Shown: positions 26,292 to 34,867, counted from the first letter of the stretch. The stretch: DNA of 64,000 nucleotides from Bacillus sp. ISL-34 (GCF_018613325.1 NZ_JAGGQJ010000003.1:62001-126000), one strand, 5' to 3'. Notes: generated by a model from the sequence alone, not told the origin. Translations and numbers: made by a program.

Positions 26292-26363
26292 TAATCCTTT
26301 GTGGTATGCAATACAAATCATTTTAATATTTCATAATTGGATAGTTGGAATAATAAAAAGCGG

Positions 26364-26385
26364 TTTTTCCAGAAGGAAAAACCAC
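26364..26385 (-). terminator. Hairpin with T-run on minus strand
   Basis: GGTTTTTCC and GGAAAAACC flank an AGAA loop; the minus strand continues GCTTTTTATT. It may terminate the pfpI-like gene after repeat R3, or serve the convergent DUF421 gene weakly. Confidence 0.5.
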
Positions 26386-26391
26386 TCCATT

Positions 26392-26525
26392 CAGACTGTA
26401 GACAAATTCGAAGAAAGCGAGTTTACCTACAGTTTTTTTCTTTGAAAAACGTTCCCGTTGATTTCAGAAATCCGCTCTCTTTCCCCATCATGGTTCGGGG
26501 TGAGACCATTCCGAACCCCCTTATG
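26392..26525 (+). repeat. Dispersed intergenic repeat R3 (internally deleted copy)
   Basis: Begins CAGACTGTAGACAAATTCG and continues ACGTTCCCGTTGATTTCAG, AAATCCGCTCTCTTTCC, then jumps directly to the terminal hairpin CATGGTTCGGGGTGAGACC/ATTCCGAACCCCC. About 200 bp of the centre present in R2, R4 and R5 is missing. Confidence 0.7.
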
Positions 26526-26559
26526 CCGACAAACTGATTGGTTTTTCAGCCTATCCTAA

Positions 26560-27084
26560 TTAACTCTTTTCAATCACGTTTATCAATTCCCTTAAATAAT
26601 CCGGTAGATCAGGCGGACGCCTGCTTGATACCAGGTTTCCATCTACTACGACGGGCTGATCTATCCAAGTTGCCCCCGCATTTTCCATATCATCTTTAAT
26701 GCCCGGTGTACTCGTTACATTCTTCCCCTGTAAAATTTTAGCGGAGATCAACACCCAACCTGCATGACAAATTTGCCCGATGGGTTTTTTACTTTCTTCC
26801 ATGCTTTGGATAAGTGATATCACTTCAGGAAACCGGCGAATTTTGTCAGGTGCCCAACCGCCCGGTACAAGAATGGCATCATATTCTTCAGCTTTAATAC
26901 TGCCATACTCATAATCAGAAATGGCTGGTACACCATACTTTCCAATGTATGTTTCATTCGCGTTTTCTCCAGCGAGGTGAACAATCGCTCCTTCTTCTTT
27001 TAATCTTAAAATCGGATACCAGAGCTCTAAATCTTCAAAATCATGGTGCACAAGACTGATTATTTTCTTTCCTGCTAATCTCAT
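26560..27084 (-). CDS. PfpI/DJ-1 family class I glutamine amidotransferase-like protein
   Basis: About 174 residues. The nucleophile elbow GQICHAGWVL carries Cys and the following His, DAILVPGGWAPD is the oxyanion region, and FEDLELWYP supplies the Glu typical of PfpI/YraA-type proteins. Members are linked to stress survival and proposed deglycase or protease activity. ATG 27084 is chosen because GAAGGAGAGG precedes it; the frame extends to 27123. Downstream 30 bp lies repeat R3. Single gene. Confidence 0.85.
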   Translation of the reverse strand: MRLAGKKIISLVHHDFEDLELWYPILRLKEEGAIVHLAGENANETYIGKYGVPAISDYEYGSIKAEEYDAILVPGGWAPDKIRRFPEVISLIQSMEESKKPIGQICHAGWVLISAKILQGKNVTSTPGIKDDMENAGATWIDQPVVVDGNLVSSRRPPDLPDYLRELINVIEKS

Positions 27085-27193
27085 GAAAACCTCTCCTTCT
27101 TTCGTTCTATTACCCTTTACCATTCTTCCCTATTACTTCCCTTTTTCTACTGCCTGTACACTTTTATGCATTAACCTATCATCAACATTTGGC

Positions 27194-27931
27194 CTAAAAA
27201 TCAACCTTCACCAAGTACAACCCAGCTGCCTCCGCCATACGGCCCGTTTGGATTCTTTCTTTTGACTCTATAATACTTGGTATATTTTCAGCATCTATTT
27301 CATCCAACCCAACTTCTATCAACGTCCCGACAATCTTTCTGACCATATTATAAAGAAATCCATCGCCTCGCACCGTAATTTGGATGAAGCCGGCATTTTC
27401 TTCTATATCAATGGAATATATCTCACGCACCATGGATTTTTTCTTAGACTTTGCATTTGAAAAAGCAGTGAAATCATGTTCACCTATAAAATGTTGACAT
27501 GCTTTCTTCATTCTTGAGATATCCAGCTTTTCCTCTACATGCATACTGTACTTTCGCATGAAAGGATTAGTATATGGCTCGTTCCAGATCTTATACAAAT
27601 AGGTTTTATCCTTGGCGTTATAACGGGCATGAAAACGTTCAGGAACTAGACTAACCTCGACAATGCTGATATCTCGGGGTAAATATCTATTCAAATAATT
27701 CATGATTTCAGCTTCAGTCAGATTTTCACCGATCTTAAAATTGGCGATTTGTGCAAGGGCATGTACACCGGCATCCGTTCTGCTGCATCCGATGATTTCA
27801 ATTTTTTCCCCTGCCATTTCCGTTAATACATTTTCTATTTTCCCTTGAATCGTATCATCACTATTACCTAGTCGTTGCCAGCCCTTATAGCGCCCGCCAT
27901 CATATTGAATGGTCAATTTATAATTGTTCAT
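27194..27931 (-). CDS. truA: tRNA pseudouridine(38-40) synthase TruA-type
   Basis: A 245-residue TruA protein: MNNYKLTIQYDGGRYKGWQR start, catalytic Asp in GCSRTDAGVHA, and FHARYNAKDKTYLYKIW plus DGFLYNMVRKIVGTLIEVG, all conserved. It isomerises U38-U40 in tRNA anticodon arms. It is alone rather than in the ribosomal ybxA-ecfT-truA-rplM cluster, so it is probably the second TruA copy that some Bacillus species carry. Its 5' side is followed by a gene-poor region and the tRNA-bounded island. Confidence 0.88.
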   Translation of the reverse strand: MNNYKLTIQYDGGRYKGWQRLGNSDDTIQGKIENVLTEMAGEKIEIIGCSRTDAGVHALAQIANFKIGENLTEAEIMNYLNRYLPRDISIVEVSLVPERFHARYNAKDKTYLYKIWNEPYTNPFMRKYSMHVEEKLDISRMKKACQHFIGEHDFTAFSNAKSKKKSMVREIYSIDIEENAGFIQITVRGDGFLYNMVRKIVGTLIEVGLDEIDAENIPSIIESKERIQTGRMAEAAGLYLVKVDF

Positions 27932-28370
27932 TGCGTCCTCCTTATTTTATTCCTGTATAGTCATCTAAACAGAAAATTCTTGATAAAATACAAGCCCCCA
28001 TACAACTCCTGCTGTATGAGGGAACAGATTGTCCTTTCTTAGAAACATATTTAAATTGTTAATGGGTTTTGTAGCTGCTCCACAAGTCTACAGTAAAAGG
28101 AGTTCCATTTTCAGGTTTCGTTTAGGATGCCCCCACAGCTTAACTGGACCATGATTTATGTAAAAATCCTGCAGCTCATCCATGCGATTACCTAGTAAAT
28201 CCTAGCAATCAAACTAAAAAAGCACTTCTGCATAGTGTACCAAAGTGGCTAACGGCATGCAACGAACGAGCCGGCGTCATATATCCAGTTTCTATAAAAC
28301 TTTGTGCAATGCAGCAACACACAGGATTAATAAGGAAATCAAAAAACAAAAAAAGATCCAAACCCCTGTG
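27932..28370. other. Gene-poor region before the island
   Basis: About 440 bp with no convincing gene. A minus-strand hairpin CCTCATACA/TGTATGGGG lies near 27995-28022. The stretch looks like eroded sequence. Confidence 0.4.
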
Positions 28371-28449
28371 ATATCAAGGATTTGAGCCTTTGGCAGTTGA
28401 TGACCTGTGAGGGATTCGAACCCACGACCCCTTCCCTGTCAAGGAAGTG
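28371..28449 (-). repeat. Left attachment-site copy: 3' half of tRNA-Val plus terminator part
   Basis: 79 bp identical to 34892-34970 (offset 6521 bp). Bases 28401-28449 equal the tRNA-Val 3' half, from the anticodon stem to the discriminator base; the adjoining part, extending to about 28347, is the tRNA terminator with substitutions. Identity stops abruptly in the anticodon stem, as expected for a tyrosine-integrase crossover in a tRNA gene. Confidence 0.9.
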
Positions 28450-28523
28450 AAAGTAATCGGATTATAACAGATTTAGTAAGAAAACGTTGATATAATGGTC
28501 AATTTTTTCTAAACAGATGTAAT

Positions 28524-28574
28524 TGGTGGGAATATGTTTTGTTTTGCCACCAGTCTGCCACCAATTTACCACCA
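28524..28574. repeat. Phased GCCACCA repeats, likely integrase arm-type sites
   Basis: GCCACCA at 28546-28552 and 28557-28563, and ACCACCA at 28568-28574, repeat exactly every 11 bp; TGGTGGG at 28524-28530 is an inverted copy. Position 100 bp inside the left att copy fits arm sites of a tyrosine integrase. Confidence 0.6.
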
Positions 28575-29269
28575 GAAAACCCCTTGTGTTATAAGAGTCC
28601 TATTTGATGGTAAATAAAAACTTTATTTCCCATTAAAGTAGAAAACTAAGTCAGCTACTGTTTCTTATATAATTACTTGCTAACCATTCTCCACAAAAGT
28701 AATTATAAAAATATATTTGATGTTGCAGTTGTTAAGTTGAAAAGATGGCAAACAAATCAATCCACTCCCTATAATTAAATAAAGAGGATGTTATGCTATC
28801 GTGCGAAGTGACTGGTGGGACTGGTTTTGGCTTTTTGAATCATTATATTATGCCGCCCATGTGGTTTCAAAGTGTAATATGTTTAACAACAGTAGAAAGA
28901 AACAGCATGAAATCAAAGTATTACTCGTGCTAGCTGTACATCTTTAACTTGGATTTAACATAATTTATTATATTTCGTTAGCAAAATGTTAGCAGATATT
29001 CGATATGGAATTACTCACAAATCAACAAAGCGATGCAAATTCTACATGCATCTCTTTGTTGCAATGATTACACACTCTACATGACTTGTAGAGACCGTAA
29101 ACAAATGGATGTAGAAGTTGTTTTTACCGCTCAATTTTTGTTTAAACTCTTTGACATAAAAGTACTAGCATATGAACAATCCTTTTTACATTGTGTATCA
29201 TCGATAATGAAAAAGACAATTGGACGCGAATCACCAGCTTTGGACTGAGATCTTTTAATTTGAATGACG
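28575..29269. other. Left part of the island, no firm gene
   Basis: About 700 bp, very AT-rich. A GTG-initiated 48-codon frame at 28801-28947 (VRSDWWDWFWLFESLYYAAH start) looks protein-like but its AGAGG site is about 12 bases off. A 71-codon frame at 29033-29248 has no ribosome binding site. An integrase would be expected here and is not found. Confidence 0.4.
28801..28947 (+). CDS. Possible small Trp-rich protein (48 aa)
   Basis: GTG-started frame beginning with RSDWWDWFWLFESLYYAAH, aromatic and hydrophobic at the N-terminus, basic in the middle and hydrophobic again at the end. AAGAGG lies about 12 bases upstream, a marginal distance. I do not recognise it; it could be a small island protein or a relic. 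Confidence 0.25.
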   Translation: MRSDWWDWFWLFESLYYAAHVVSKCNMFNNSRKKQHEIKVLLVLAVHL

Positions 29270-29836
29270 TTAATCAATTTTCTGCTCTTGCCGCTCGTAT
29301 TTGGCTACTCTTTGCAATTTATCTAAATCCACCTTACGATCCCATACTTTTTTTGCATTTTCTGTAATATAGGGATAAAGATATTGATCAACAACCACCT
29401 GATAATCCAGGTCATCAAGTAAATTATACGTACGAATTTTTATGGTTTTGTTATCAAGGGTGTCAATGACTATATCATTGATTAAATTCAGTGGATTTCT
29501 TACTAAATTGATATTCCGGATATTCTTAATATAAACTGTACCTTTCTTCGACCCAATCGTACCATTTTCACCTTGGACAATCGTTAACAGGACCTTTCCT
29601 GGAATAAAACCTGGAAGTGACCAAAGCGTTAGGTAAAGGTAAAAAGGAGTAAAGATGAGACCACCACCAAGGTAAAATAAAGAATACTTGGATTCAAATT
29701 TCAAACCGTGTATGATTAAGAAAAAACAAGCAATTAAAAAACCTACAGTCGCAAGAAACATCCACCCGTACATGAACTTGGACCCTTTTATCTGAATGGC
29801 GTTATTTTCTTTCTTAACGTTTACCAAATAATGCAC
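29270..29836 (-). CDS. Unknown two-TM membrane protein, candidate immunity protein
   Basis: A 188-residue protein not recognised with confidence. Two membrane helices (about residues 23-43 WMFLATVGFLIACFFLIIHG and 52-75) are followed by a 110-residue cytoplasmic domain with beta segments (GTVYIKNIRNINLVRN, NKTIKIRTYN) and a charged tail. It is the last gene of the minus-strand T7SS effector operon, 4 bp after its upstream neighbour. A membrane protein next to a glycine-zipper effector suggests an immunity role as in known membrane-damaging T7SS toxins; this is inference. Confidence 0.7.
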   Translation of the reverse strand: MHYLVNVKKENNAIQIKGSKFMYGWMFLATVGFLIACFFLIIHGLKFESKYSLFYLGGGLIFTPFYLYLTLWSLPGFIPGKVLLTIVQGENGTIGSKKGTVYIKNIRNINLVRNPLNLINDIVIDTLDNKTIKIRTYNLLDDLDYQVVVDQYLYPYITENAKKVWDRKVDLDKLQRVAKYERQEQKID

Positions 29837-29840
29837 CTCC

Positions 29841-30638
29841 TTAAGCTGGAAGAATCTTGTTGGTTAATAATAGTTGATTAATAGATGCCTCATTTGCTCT
29901 CTGAATACTCAGGTCAAGGTTGTTGTCCCTTGTAGCTAGCCAACATTCATTCTTTCCTGGAATCATAAAATAAAGATCTTTTAGGTCAGGGTTATTCTCT
30001 GAGTCATACATTAAGCTTACTAAACTATCCATTTTACCGTTTCTATTCGAAATATCATTTAAAAACTCTAAGATACTAGTAGAATCTCCCTTTTTACTTA
30101 CCCATTTCTCAACAATTGACTCCGGTAAAGAATGAGATTGACTTACATCTTCTAAAAGTTCTTCAAATTCTTCACTTTTTAACTGAAGAATAACTTCACC
30201 TTGCTTTTCTAACGTATGGAAATGGAAAAAACCGCTTATAACTGAAAGGATTTCTTCTTCCGGCAGCTTAGAAATAGAGTGAACTTGATGATCGTACAAT
30301 ACTTTATGTAAATAAACCTCTCCATTTTTAAAATGAAAGGAAATACTATCTTCTCCATTTAAGTCTGGCTGATGTTTAGAAGCCTTTACGGTACTTTCTG
30401 CATTATTCAATGTATGAATATAGGCAGCAAATTCATCTTTTAACTTATATTGATTATTTACTTCCTTTAACATATCTTTTGCTAACAAAGAGCGAGAGGC
30501 AATTTCTAGCATTAATTTCAACTCGGCATCTTGAAGCGTTGGAAAATAGGCTCCCTTAATCGACATTCCTTGTTCAAATAAACCTTCACTATAAAATGAA
30601 AAAAGTAACTCTTCAATACTTAATTGAACGGTATTCAT
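29841..30638 (-). CDS. Unknown protein of T7SS effector operon, possible effector chaperone
   Basis: A 265-residue soluble, acidic protein I do not recognise. It has no membrane segment or catalytic motif; alternating helices and strands (MNTVQLSIEELLFSFYSEG, SISFHFKNGEVYLHKVL) recall EspG-like ESX chaperones in size and position only. It lies between the glycine-zipper effector gene (9 bp upstream) and the two-TM gene (4 bp downstream), so all three are surely co-transcribed. A targeting or chaperone role for the effector is a guess from context. Confidence 0.65.
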   Translation of the reverse strand: MNTVQLSIEELLFSFYSEGLFEQGMSIKGAYFPTLQDAELKLMLEIASRSLLAKDMLKEVNNQYKLKDEFAAYIHTLNNAESTVKASKHQPDLNGEDSISFHFKNGEVYLHKVLYDHQVHSISKLPEEEILSVISGFFHFHTLEKQGEVILQLKSEEFEELLEDVSQSHSLPESIVEKWVSKKGDSTSILEFLNDISNRNGKMDSLVSLMYDSENNPDLKDLYFMIPGKNECWLATRDNNLDLSIQRANEASINQLLLTNKILPA

Positions 30639-30647
30639 ATATCCTCC

Positions 30648-31895
30648 TTAAAAAAATGAAAATTTATCCTCAAAAAAATCTTTTGCTCCATCGGCAAGGG
30701 AACTCGCTGTTTCTTTTGCTTTCGATAATCCCTTACCAATTTCCCCCACCTTCCCTATTGGGTCAGCAATAGTATCCTTAATTTGATCATTTACGAAATC
30801 AGCACCTTTATTAACACCTTCAACAACTTTACCAGCTTTCTCAAAACCACCTTTAATCAGTTCAAGCCCATCATGTATAGGTTCTTTCATGACAATCGCT
30901 GCTTCCTCTGCTATACCTGCCGTAAGTTTAGCCGCTTGCTCTCCAACAAGTCCTCCTACAAATGAACCTGCAGCGGCTCCTACAACCGTACCGACTGGGC
31001 CTACTAAACTTCCTAGAGCACCTCCTACGAATGCTCCCGCAATGGAACCTCCAGAAATCGCTACGGTATTATTCACTGCATTTCCTACCGCTTTTGCATT
31101 TTCTCGCTTTAAGACCTCTGGATTATTTCCATATTTCGCATAGTTTTCGGAAATTTTCAGTCCCATTCCACCTGCTTCCATTACTCCTGTTACTAGTACT
31201 GCACTAACAGCGTTGGTTTTGGCAAATTTCGCTCCCGTCTGAAGAAATGATTTAAACGTTGTAGAGTCCAATGCTCGATGATTAATCCCTTCAAATAATG
31301 CCTTTGAACTATCTGTATATTTAACAACATCACCAGGAAGATATTTAGCAACCTTTTTGTGAACTAAATCAGCAAATGGAACATCTCTATATTTTTTCAA
31401 TAAAAAGGTTGGATTTAAATAGGCTCTCGCTACATTACGAAATTTGGAATTATCGACTACATCTGTTAGTTTATTTAGAGCATTCATATGTTTATACATA
31501 TAGACATCATCACTATTTTTGATAAATTGCGTAAAACCTAGCCCATAAAATGCCAGCTGTTTTGATACTAAAGCACCCATCACAGTGAGCGCTCCATATT
31601 TCTCATGCAGTTTATAAAGTTGACCTACTAAGTTATCAGCATCGGAAAATTTATTGGCGGTCATTCGAAGGTCGATCTCCATTTCACTCAGAAGGTCAAC
31701 TAATTGATTTCCTGTTCCCCACGGATCTCCTACTTGGTAAAAACAATGACTATACTCTGCTGGAGCACTGCTAATTAGGTTCACTAGTTCCAAATGAAGA
31801 CTCTTGTATTCTTCTTCAATTTTTGACAAGTGCGAGACAAACTCATTTGCTAAATCTTCTAAACGATCTGGGTCTACTGAAATTTTATTCCCCAC
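30648..31895 (-). CDS. WXG/LXG-like T7SS effector with glycine-zipper domain
   Basis: A 415-residue protein. The first 90 residues are a helical hairpin of ESX type with WG at 59-60 in the turn (VGDPWGTGNQL). Residues 100-270 are mixed helical. Residues 282-318 form a long glycine zipper (GGSIAGAFVGGALGSLVG and VVGAAAGSFVGGLVG), as in membrane-depolarising T7SS toxins such as TelE or TspA. The C-terminal 90 residues are amphipathic repeats (KVVEGVNKGADFVNDQI). It has no signal peptide. Position after a WXG100-like gene and before putative chaperone and immunity genes supports an exported antibacterial toxin. Toxicity is inferred. Confidence 0.7.
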   Translation of the reverse strand: MGNKISVDPDRLEDLANEFVSHLSKIEEEYKSLHLELVNLISSAPAEYSHCFYQVGDPWGTGNQLVDLLSEMEIDLRMTANKFSDADNLVGQLYKLHEKYGALTVMGALVSKQLAFYGLGFTQFIKNSDDVYMYKHMNALNKLTDVVDNSKFRNVARAYLNPTFLLKKYRDVPFADLVHKKVAKYLPGDVVKYTDSSKALFEGINHRALDSTTFKSFLQTGAKFAKTNAVSAVLVTGVMEAGGMGLKISENYAKYGNNPEVLKRENAKAVGNAVNNTVAISGGSIAGAFVGGALGSLVGPVGTVVGAAAGSFVGGLVGEQAAKLTAGIAEEAAIVMKEPIHDGLELIKGGFEKAGKVVEGVNKGADFVNDQIKDTIADPIGKVGEIGKGLSKAKETASSLADGAKDFFEDKFSFF

Positions 31896-32157
31896 TGTAT
31901 CATCCTCTTTTCTTTTCCTTTATGAACTATTTCATCTATATACTATGAAAAAAGTGATGTCCTAATAGTATAATCTGTAAAGGCAGGATAAATAGGTCGA
32001 CACAACCCGGTACCCAATTTTCATCCATTCCTTGCTTACCGTCATCTTCTTTTTTCTTTCCTTGCCTCTACTTAATTACGAGCCATTTTAAACCTCTCAA
32101 AACAATTATCATTAATGGCAAGTACAGTTGTAAAACTTTAGCGGACATAAGGGAGAC

Positions 32158-32325
32158 TTAAAAAAGAGTGATTATTTGATGCGCCAAAACACCAAATTGA
32201 ATGAACAAAATAAAAAAACCACCGCAGCCGGGGAGTAAACTACCATCTTTATTTTGCTCATTCTTATCCGGGAGGATCCAGCCTTCCTCTTCCAAACTTT
32301 TACGATCCCTATTCTTCGGTTTCAT
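32158..32325 (-). CDS. Small membrane protein in T7SS effector operon
   Basis: About 55 residues: a charged N-terminus (KPKNRDRKSLEEEGWILPDK) and a C-terminal hydrophobic helix (GGFFILFIQFGVLAHQIITLF). ATG 32325 has AGAGGTG four bases upstream, so the frame to 32349 is not needed. It lies 35 bp after the WXG100-like gene and 260 bp before the effector gene. Function unknown; conservation in other LXG loci should be looked at. Confidence 0.55.
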   Translation of the reverse strand: MKPKNRDRKSLEEEGWILPDKNEQNKDGSLLPGCGGFFILFIQFGVLAHQIITLF

Positions 32326-32360
32326 ATGACACCTCTTTATATCCTTCATTCATTTTGTTT

Positions 32361-32663
32361 CTACTCATCCTTCATACAAGCAAGCCGCTCTAATTCTCTT
32401 TGTCTTTCAATCTCTTCTCTCACTCTGTCAACATCATTTGCTGCGCTTTCTAATTCTCTACTTATTTGATAAAGATTGTCTGAATGTCTTTGAAATAGGA
32501 CAGCTGCTTCATGTAGTATTGAATCAAATTTTTTCCGGGCTTCGCCAGCCCATGTCTCCGTATTTGTATGTATACTCTGCATTAATTTTGATTCATCTAA
32601 TTTTAACTCCTCAGAGGATTCCTGAAACACTTTTGTTAATGCTCTGACTTTATCCGAATTCAT
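32361..32663 (-). CDS. WXG100-like protein, T7SS effector partner
   Basis: A 100-residue, almost wholly helical protein with the WXG turn as TWAGEARKKFDSIL (W at about 37) between two long helices, ending in a charged tail (REEIERQRELERLA). This matches WXG100/Lap-type small partners encoded upstream of LXG effectors, which pair with the effector's N-terminal domain for export. GAGGTGAAAAG precedes the ATG. First gene of the effector operon. No yukE/essC machinery is in the window, so it would rely on a system elsewhere. Confidence 0.75.
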   Translation of the reverse strand: MNSDKVRALTKVFQESSEELKLDESKLMQSIHTNTETWAGEARKKFDSILHEAAVLFQRHSDNLYQISRELESAANDVDRVREEIERQRELERLACMKDE

Positions 32664-32871
32664 CTTTTCACCTCATTATTGAGTCAACGTACTTTTTCTA
32701 TATTTATTCTCAAATACCATTTTAATACAACAATTCCCTATTTTAGATAAGTAAATGTTACTATAATTACTAAGTCACTTCCATAGGCCCCCAGTATTGA
32801 AATAGCAAATAGATATAGGAAGAATGTTTTATTTTATTAACATAACGAGTGTATTGGCAAATATCCCATGA

Positions 32872-32976
32872 GATAACAAGGAAAACTGGAATTTTCCTCA
32901 TGCAGAGGAAGAAGGTTTATCCATTTCTCCCGTTAAAAATGGAGGTGGTTGGAAAGCTATAGAAGTATTCGGTTGA
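32872..32976 (+). pseudogene. C-terminal fragment of an unknown protein
   Basis: An open segment after a stop reads DNKENWNFPHAEEEGLSISP and then VKNGGGWKAIEVFG before TGA. Composition is protein-like but there is no start codon or ribosome binding site, so it is probably the tail of a lost gene. The rest of 32664-33014 shows nothing. Confidence 0.3.
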
Positions 32977-33014
32977 GGAACTTTTGAGTAATAGATGAAT
33001 TGAGACTTGCAGTT

Positions 33015-33248
33015 TCATTCAGGAGGGGAACAGTTTGGTTCCCACCATTTCACGTGAAAATTCCAAAAGGTAAATTGTGTTTTTTTCTGACTCACTAGCA
33101 AACCTGCTTTGGCTACACTGATATCAAAGTGCTCAACAATTGAAGGTAATATCCCGATTACGCCCATCTCAGTAGTTAGGATACCGAAAACTCCTATGGT
33201 CAAAATAACTATAAGTAAACTATTCTGTTTAGACATAAGTTTGATCAC
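33015..33248 (-). pseudogene. Truncated MFS transporter (N-terminal fragment)
   Basis: The first 50 residues (LIVILTIGVFGILTTEMGVI, then GILPSIVEHFDISVAKAGLLVS) are the N-terminus of a DHA1-type sugar/drug efflux MFS protein. After residue 51 the sequence turns to unrelated residues and stops, so about 340 residues are missing. It lies 30 bp after a damaged MerR gene, and the pair probably was a regulator-exporter unit before deletion. Confidence 0.75.
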
Positions 33249-33277
33249 CCCTGTTTATTACTTATTCTTTTGTTTTT

Positions 33278-33553
33278 TTAGTTTTTTTCATTCGGAACTA
33301 CAGACTTTTCATAACTCTCAATTTTCCCGTTCAAAAGCTTCAAGGTTTTTTGTTGATCCTTAATTCTTGAAACCAACTGGTTTCGTTGTTCAATTAATAG
33401 TTCCTTTCTTGTTTGCATAGTCTCATCGCCTTGATGAACCATTTTTACATACTCCAGCAACAACTCTATAGACATACCTGCGTTACGCATAAACAAAATT
33501 ACTGGAATCCAATGACAGTCCTGTAATTTTTCGCTGACTTCTGAAATTATCAT
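33278..33553 (-). pseudogene. MerR-family regulator with deleted DNA-binding region
   Basis: The first 11 residues (ISEVSEKLQ) match the start of a MerR regulator and the rest, from FMRNAGMSIELLLEYVKMVH through RKELLIEQRNQLVSRIKDQQ, matches the C-terminal dimerisation helix. The roughly 35-40 residues holding the second helix-turn-helix half and wing (usually LRYYERIGLIPPV) are absent, without a frameshift. DNA binding should be lost. Together with the truncated MFS gene it marks decay inside the island. Confidence 0.7.
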
Positions 33554-33676
33554 AACAATGTCCTACTAACTCTTGAAAGCATAACAGCTGGGAGTGAACT
33601 CCAGGTCAAGGGTATTTATAAATTATTCTATCTAAATTCTTATGCAACTATCCTGCCCCGTTGCAAAAGATAAATG

Positions 33677-34339
33677 TTATCTTCTTAATAAACTTTTATA
33701 GGACTTTAAATATTCAAATGGGTCAACTTCATTATCATCATCTGGCTTATAAATCTCTCTATCATGATAAGGAAGCCTTATCCGTTTCCAGTCTTCGTTG
33801 TTTTCTGTTTCACCAGGCATACAAGATATGAACAAATTATAACCCTCGCCATCACTAGATAGAGGACCTATTCGTGCCTCACCATATTGAAGAGCATTAT
33901 CAATAGCATCTCTCAATTCCTTGAGTGCTGTTTTATTACCAACTATCATTGCATCATCATGCCAGTACCTTTGTCCGTATATATGGAAATATGATGGTTC
34001 TGTATAACCCTGTCCCTTTTCGGCAATGACTTTTTCAAAGTTTGGGATAAGAATTTCAGGCGTCATATCGGTAACCAATACATCCATTTCTGTTATGCAC
34101 CCACCAAATATTTCTTCAAATAGTTGAATATAAGGCGTTACTTCTACAAATAAAATAAGGTGTTTCTTAATGAAATAGGTGCGAATTAAGGTATCTTTTT
34201 TTTCATAGCAAGTAAATTTGACAGTTGGAAACAATTCTTCTTACTGCATTCTTTTAATACTAAATTGTTTCCTCTTTTCCATATTTACTGATTTAGAAAG
34301 ACTTGTGTCGATAGCAACAAATAATATTGGGTCAATCAT
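33677..34339 (-). pseudogene. Unknown gene interrupted by an in-frame stop
   Basis: An ATG at 34339 with AAGGGTG six bases upstream starts MIDPILFVAIDTSLSKSV and runs 32 codons to TAA (34243-34241). The same frame then continues without further stop to 33677 (about 188 residues, beginning EELFPTVKFTCYEKKDT, ending PFEYLKSYKSLLRR). Either one nonsense change split the gene or a new start (TTG 34234) is used. The protein is not recognised; acidic with FHIYGQRYWHDDAMIVGNK in the middle, conceivably an orphan immunity-type protein of the island. Confidence 0.55.
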
Positions 34340-34483
34340 GAACTTCACCCTTTACTTTTTTTAGATAGAGAGAAATATGAGGTATGGTCAACCTATAAAC
34401 GTCTCTACCCAATAACCCATTTATCATGACATTAATTCAGAATCCTTTATGAACCAACCTTCCCCGTTTGCTCCATAAAAAAA

Positions 34484-34512
34484 GACTGCAGCAGCAACCT
34501 TGAGTCTTTTAC
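34484..34512 (-). terminator. Terminator of the zinc-ribbon gene
   Basis: On the minus strand AAAGACT and AGTCTTT pair around a 15-base loop, followed by TTTT; 20 bp past the stop at 34533. Confidence 0.6.
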
Positions 34513-34532
34513 AAGAAGTAGAATCCCTTTCA

Positions 34533-34727
34533 TTATTTGAATTTGTCAGGTTGTTCTACATAGAACTCTAAATACCCACATTTAGAACAAACATAAGCAG
34601 ATACTTTGCTGTAAATCGGACTATCCTTGAAAAAACCTCTTGGTTTTTTGTTTATCTGAAATTCTCCTTGAATTCCAGAAATATAGGCTCTCGTAAGTTC
34701 GTTGCCGCATTTGCTACAAGTTTCCAT
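34533..34727 (-). CDS. Small zinc-ribbon protein
   Basis: A 64-residue protein with two CxxC pairs: CSKC at residues 4-7 and CSKC at 47-50, forming a zinc ribbon around a basic strand-rich core (GEFQINKKPRGFFKD). Such small ribbons occur in many Bacillus genomes without known function. AAAGGATGG precedes the ATG. It is the rightmost gene of the island and has its own terminator. Confidence 0.7.
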   Translation of the reverse strand: METCSKCGNELTRAYISGIQGEFQINKKPRGFFKDSPIYSKVSAYVCSKCGYLEFYVEQPDKFK

Positions 34728-34867
34728 TATTTACCATCCTTTATAGGTTAACGTATACTACCCGTATTACTCTCTTTTATACGATTCCTAAATTTAATCA
34801 TGTTTCAATCCTTCTCTATCCGCCACCAATTAAGTAAATAATACAAAATGAACTAATTCTTTATAAA

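Noticed and set aside
28524-28574. CRISPR-like short repeats
   Set aside because: Repeats are 7 bp with 4-bp spacing and no cas genes; fit integrase arm sites instead.
29033-29248. 71-codon plus frame in the island
   Set aside because: No ribosome site, unusual composition, no recognisable domain.
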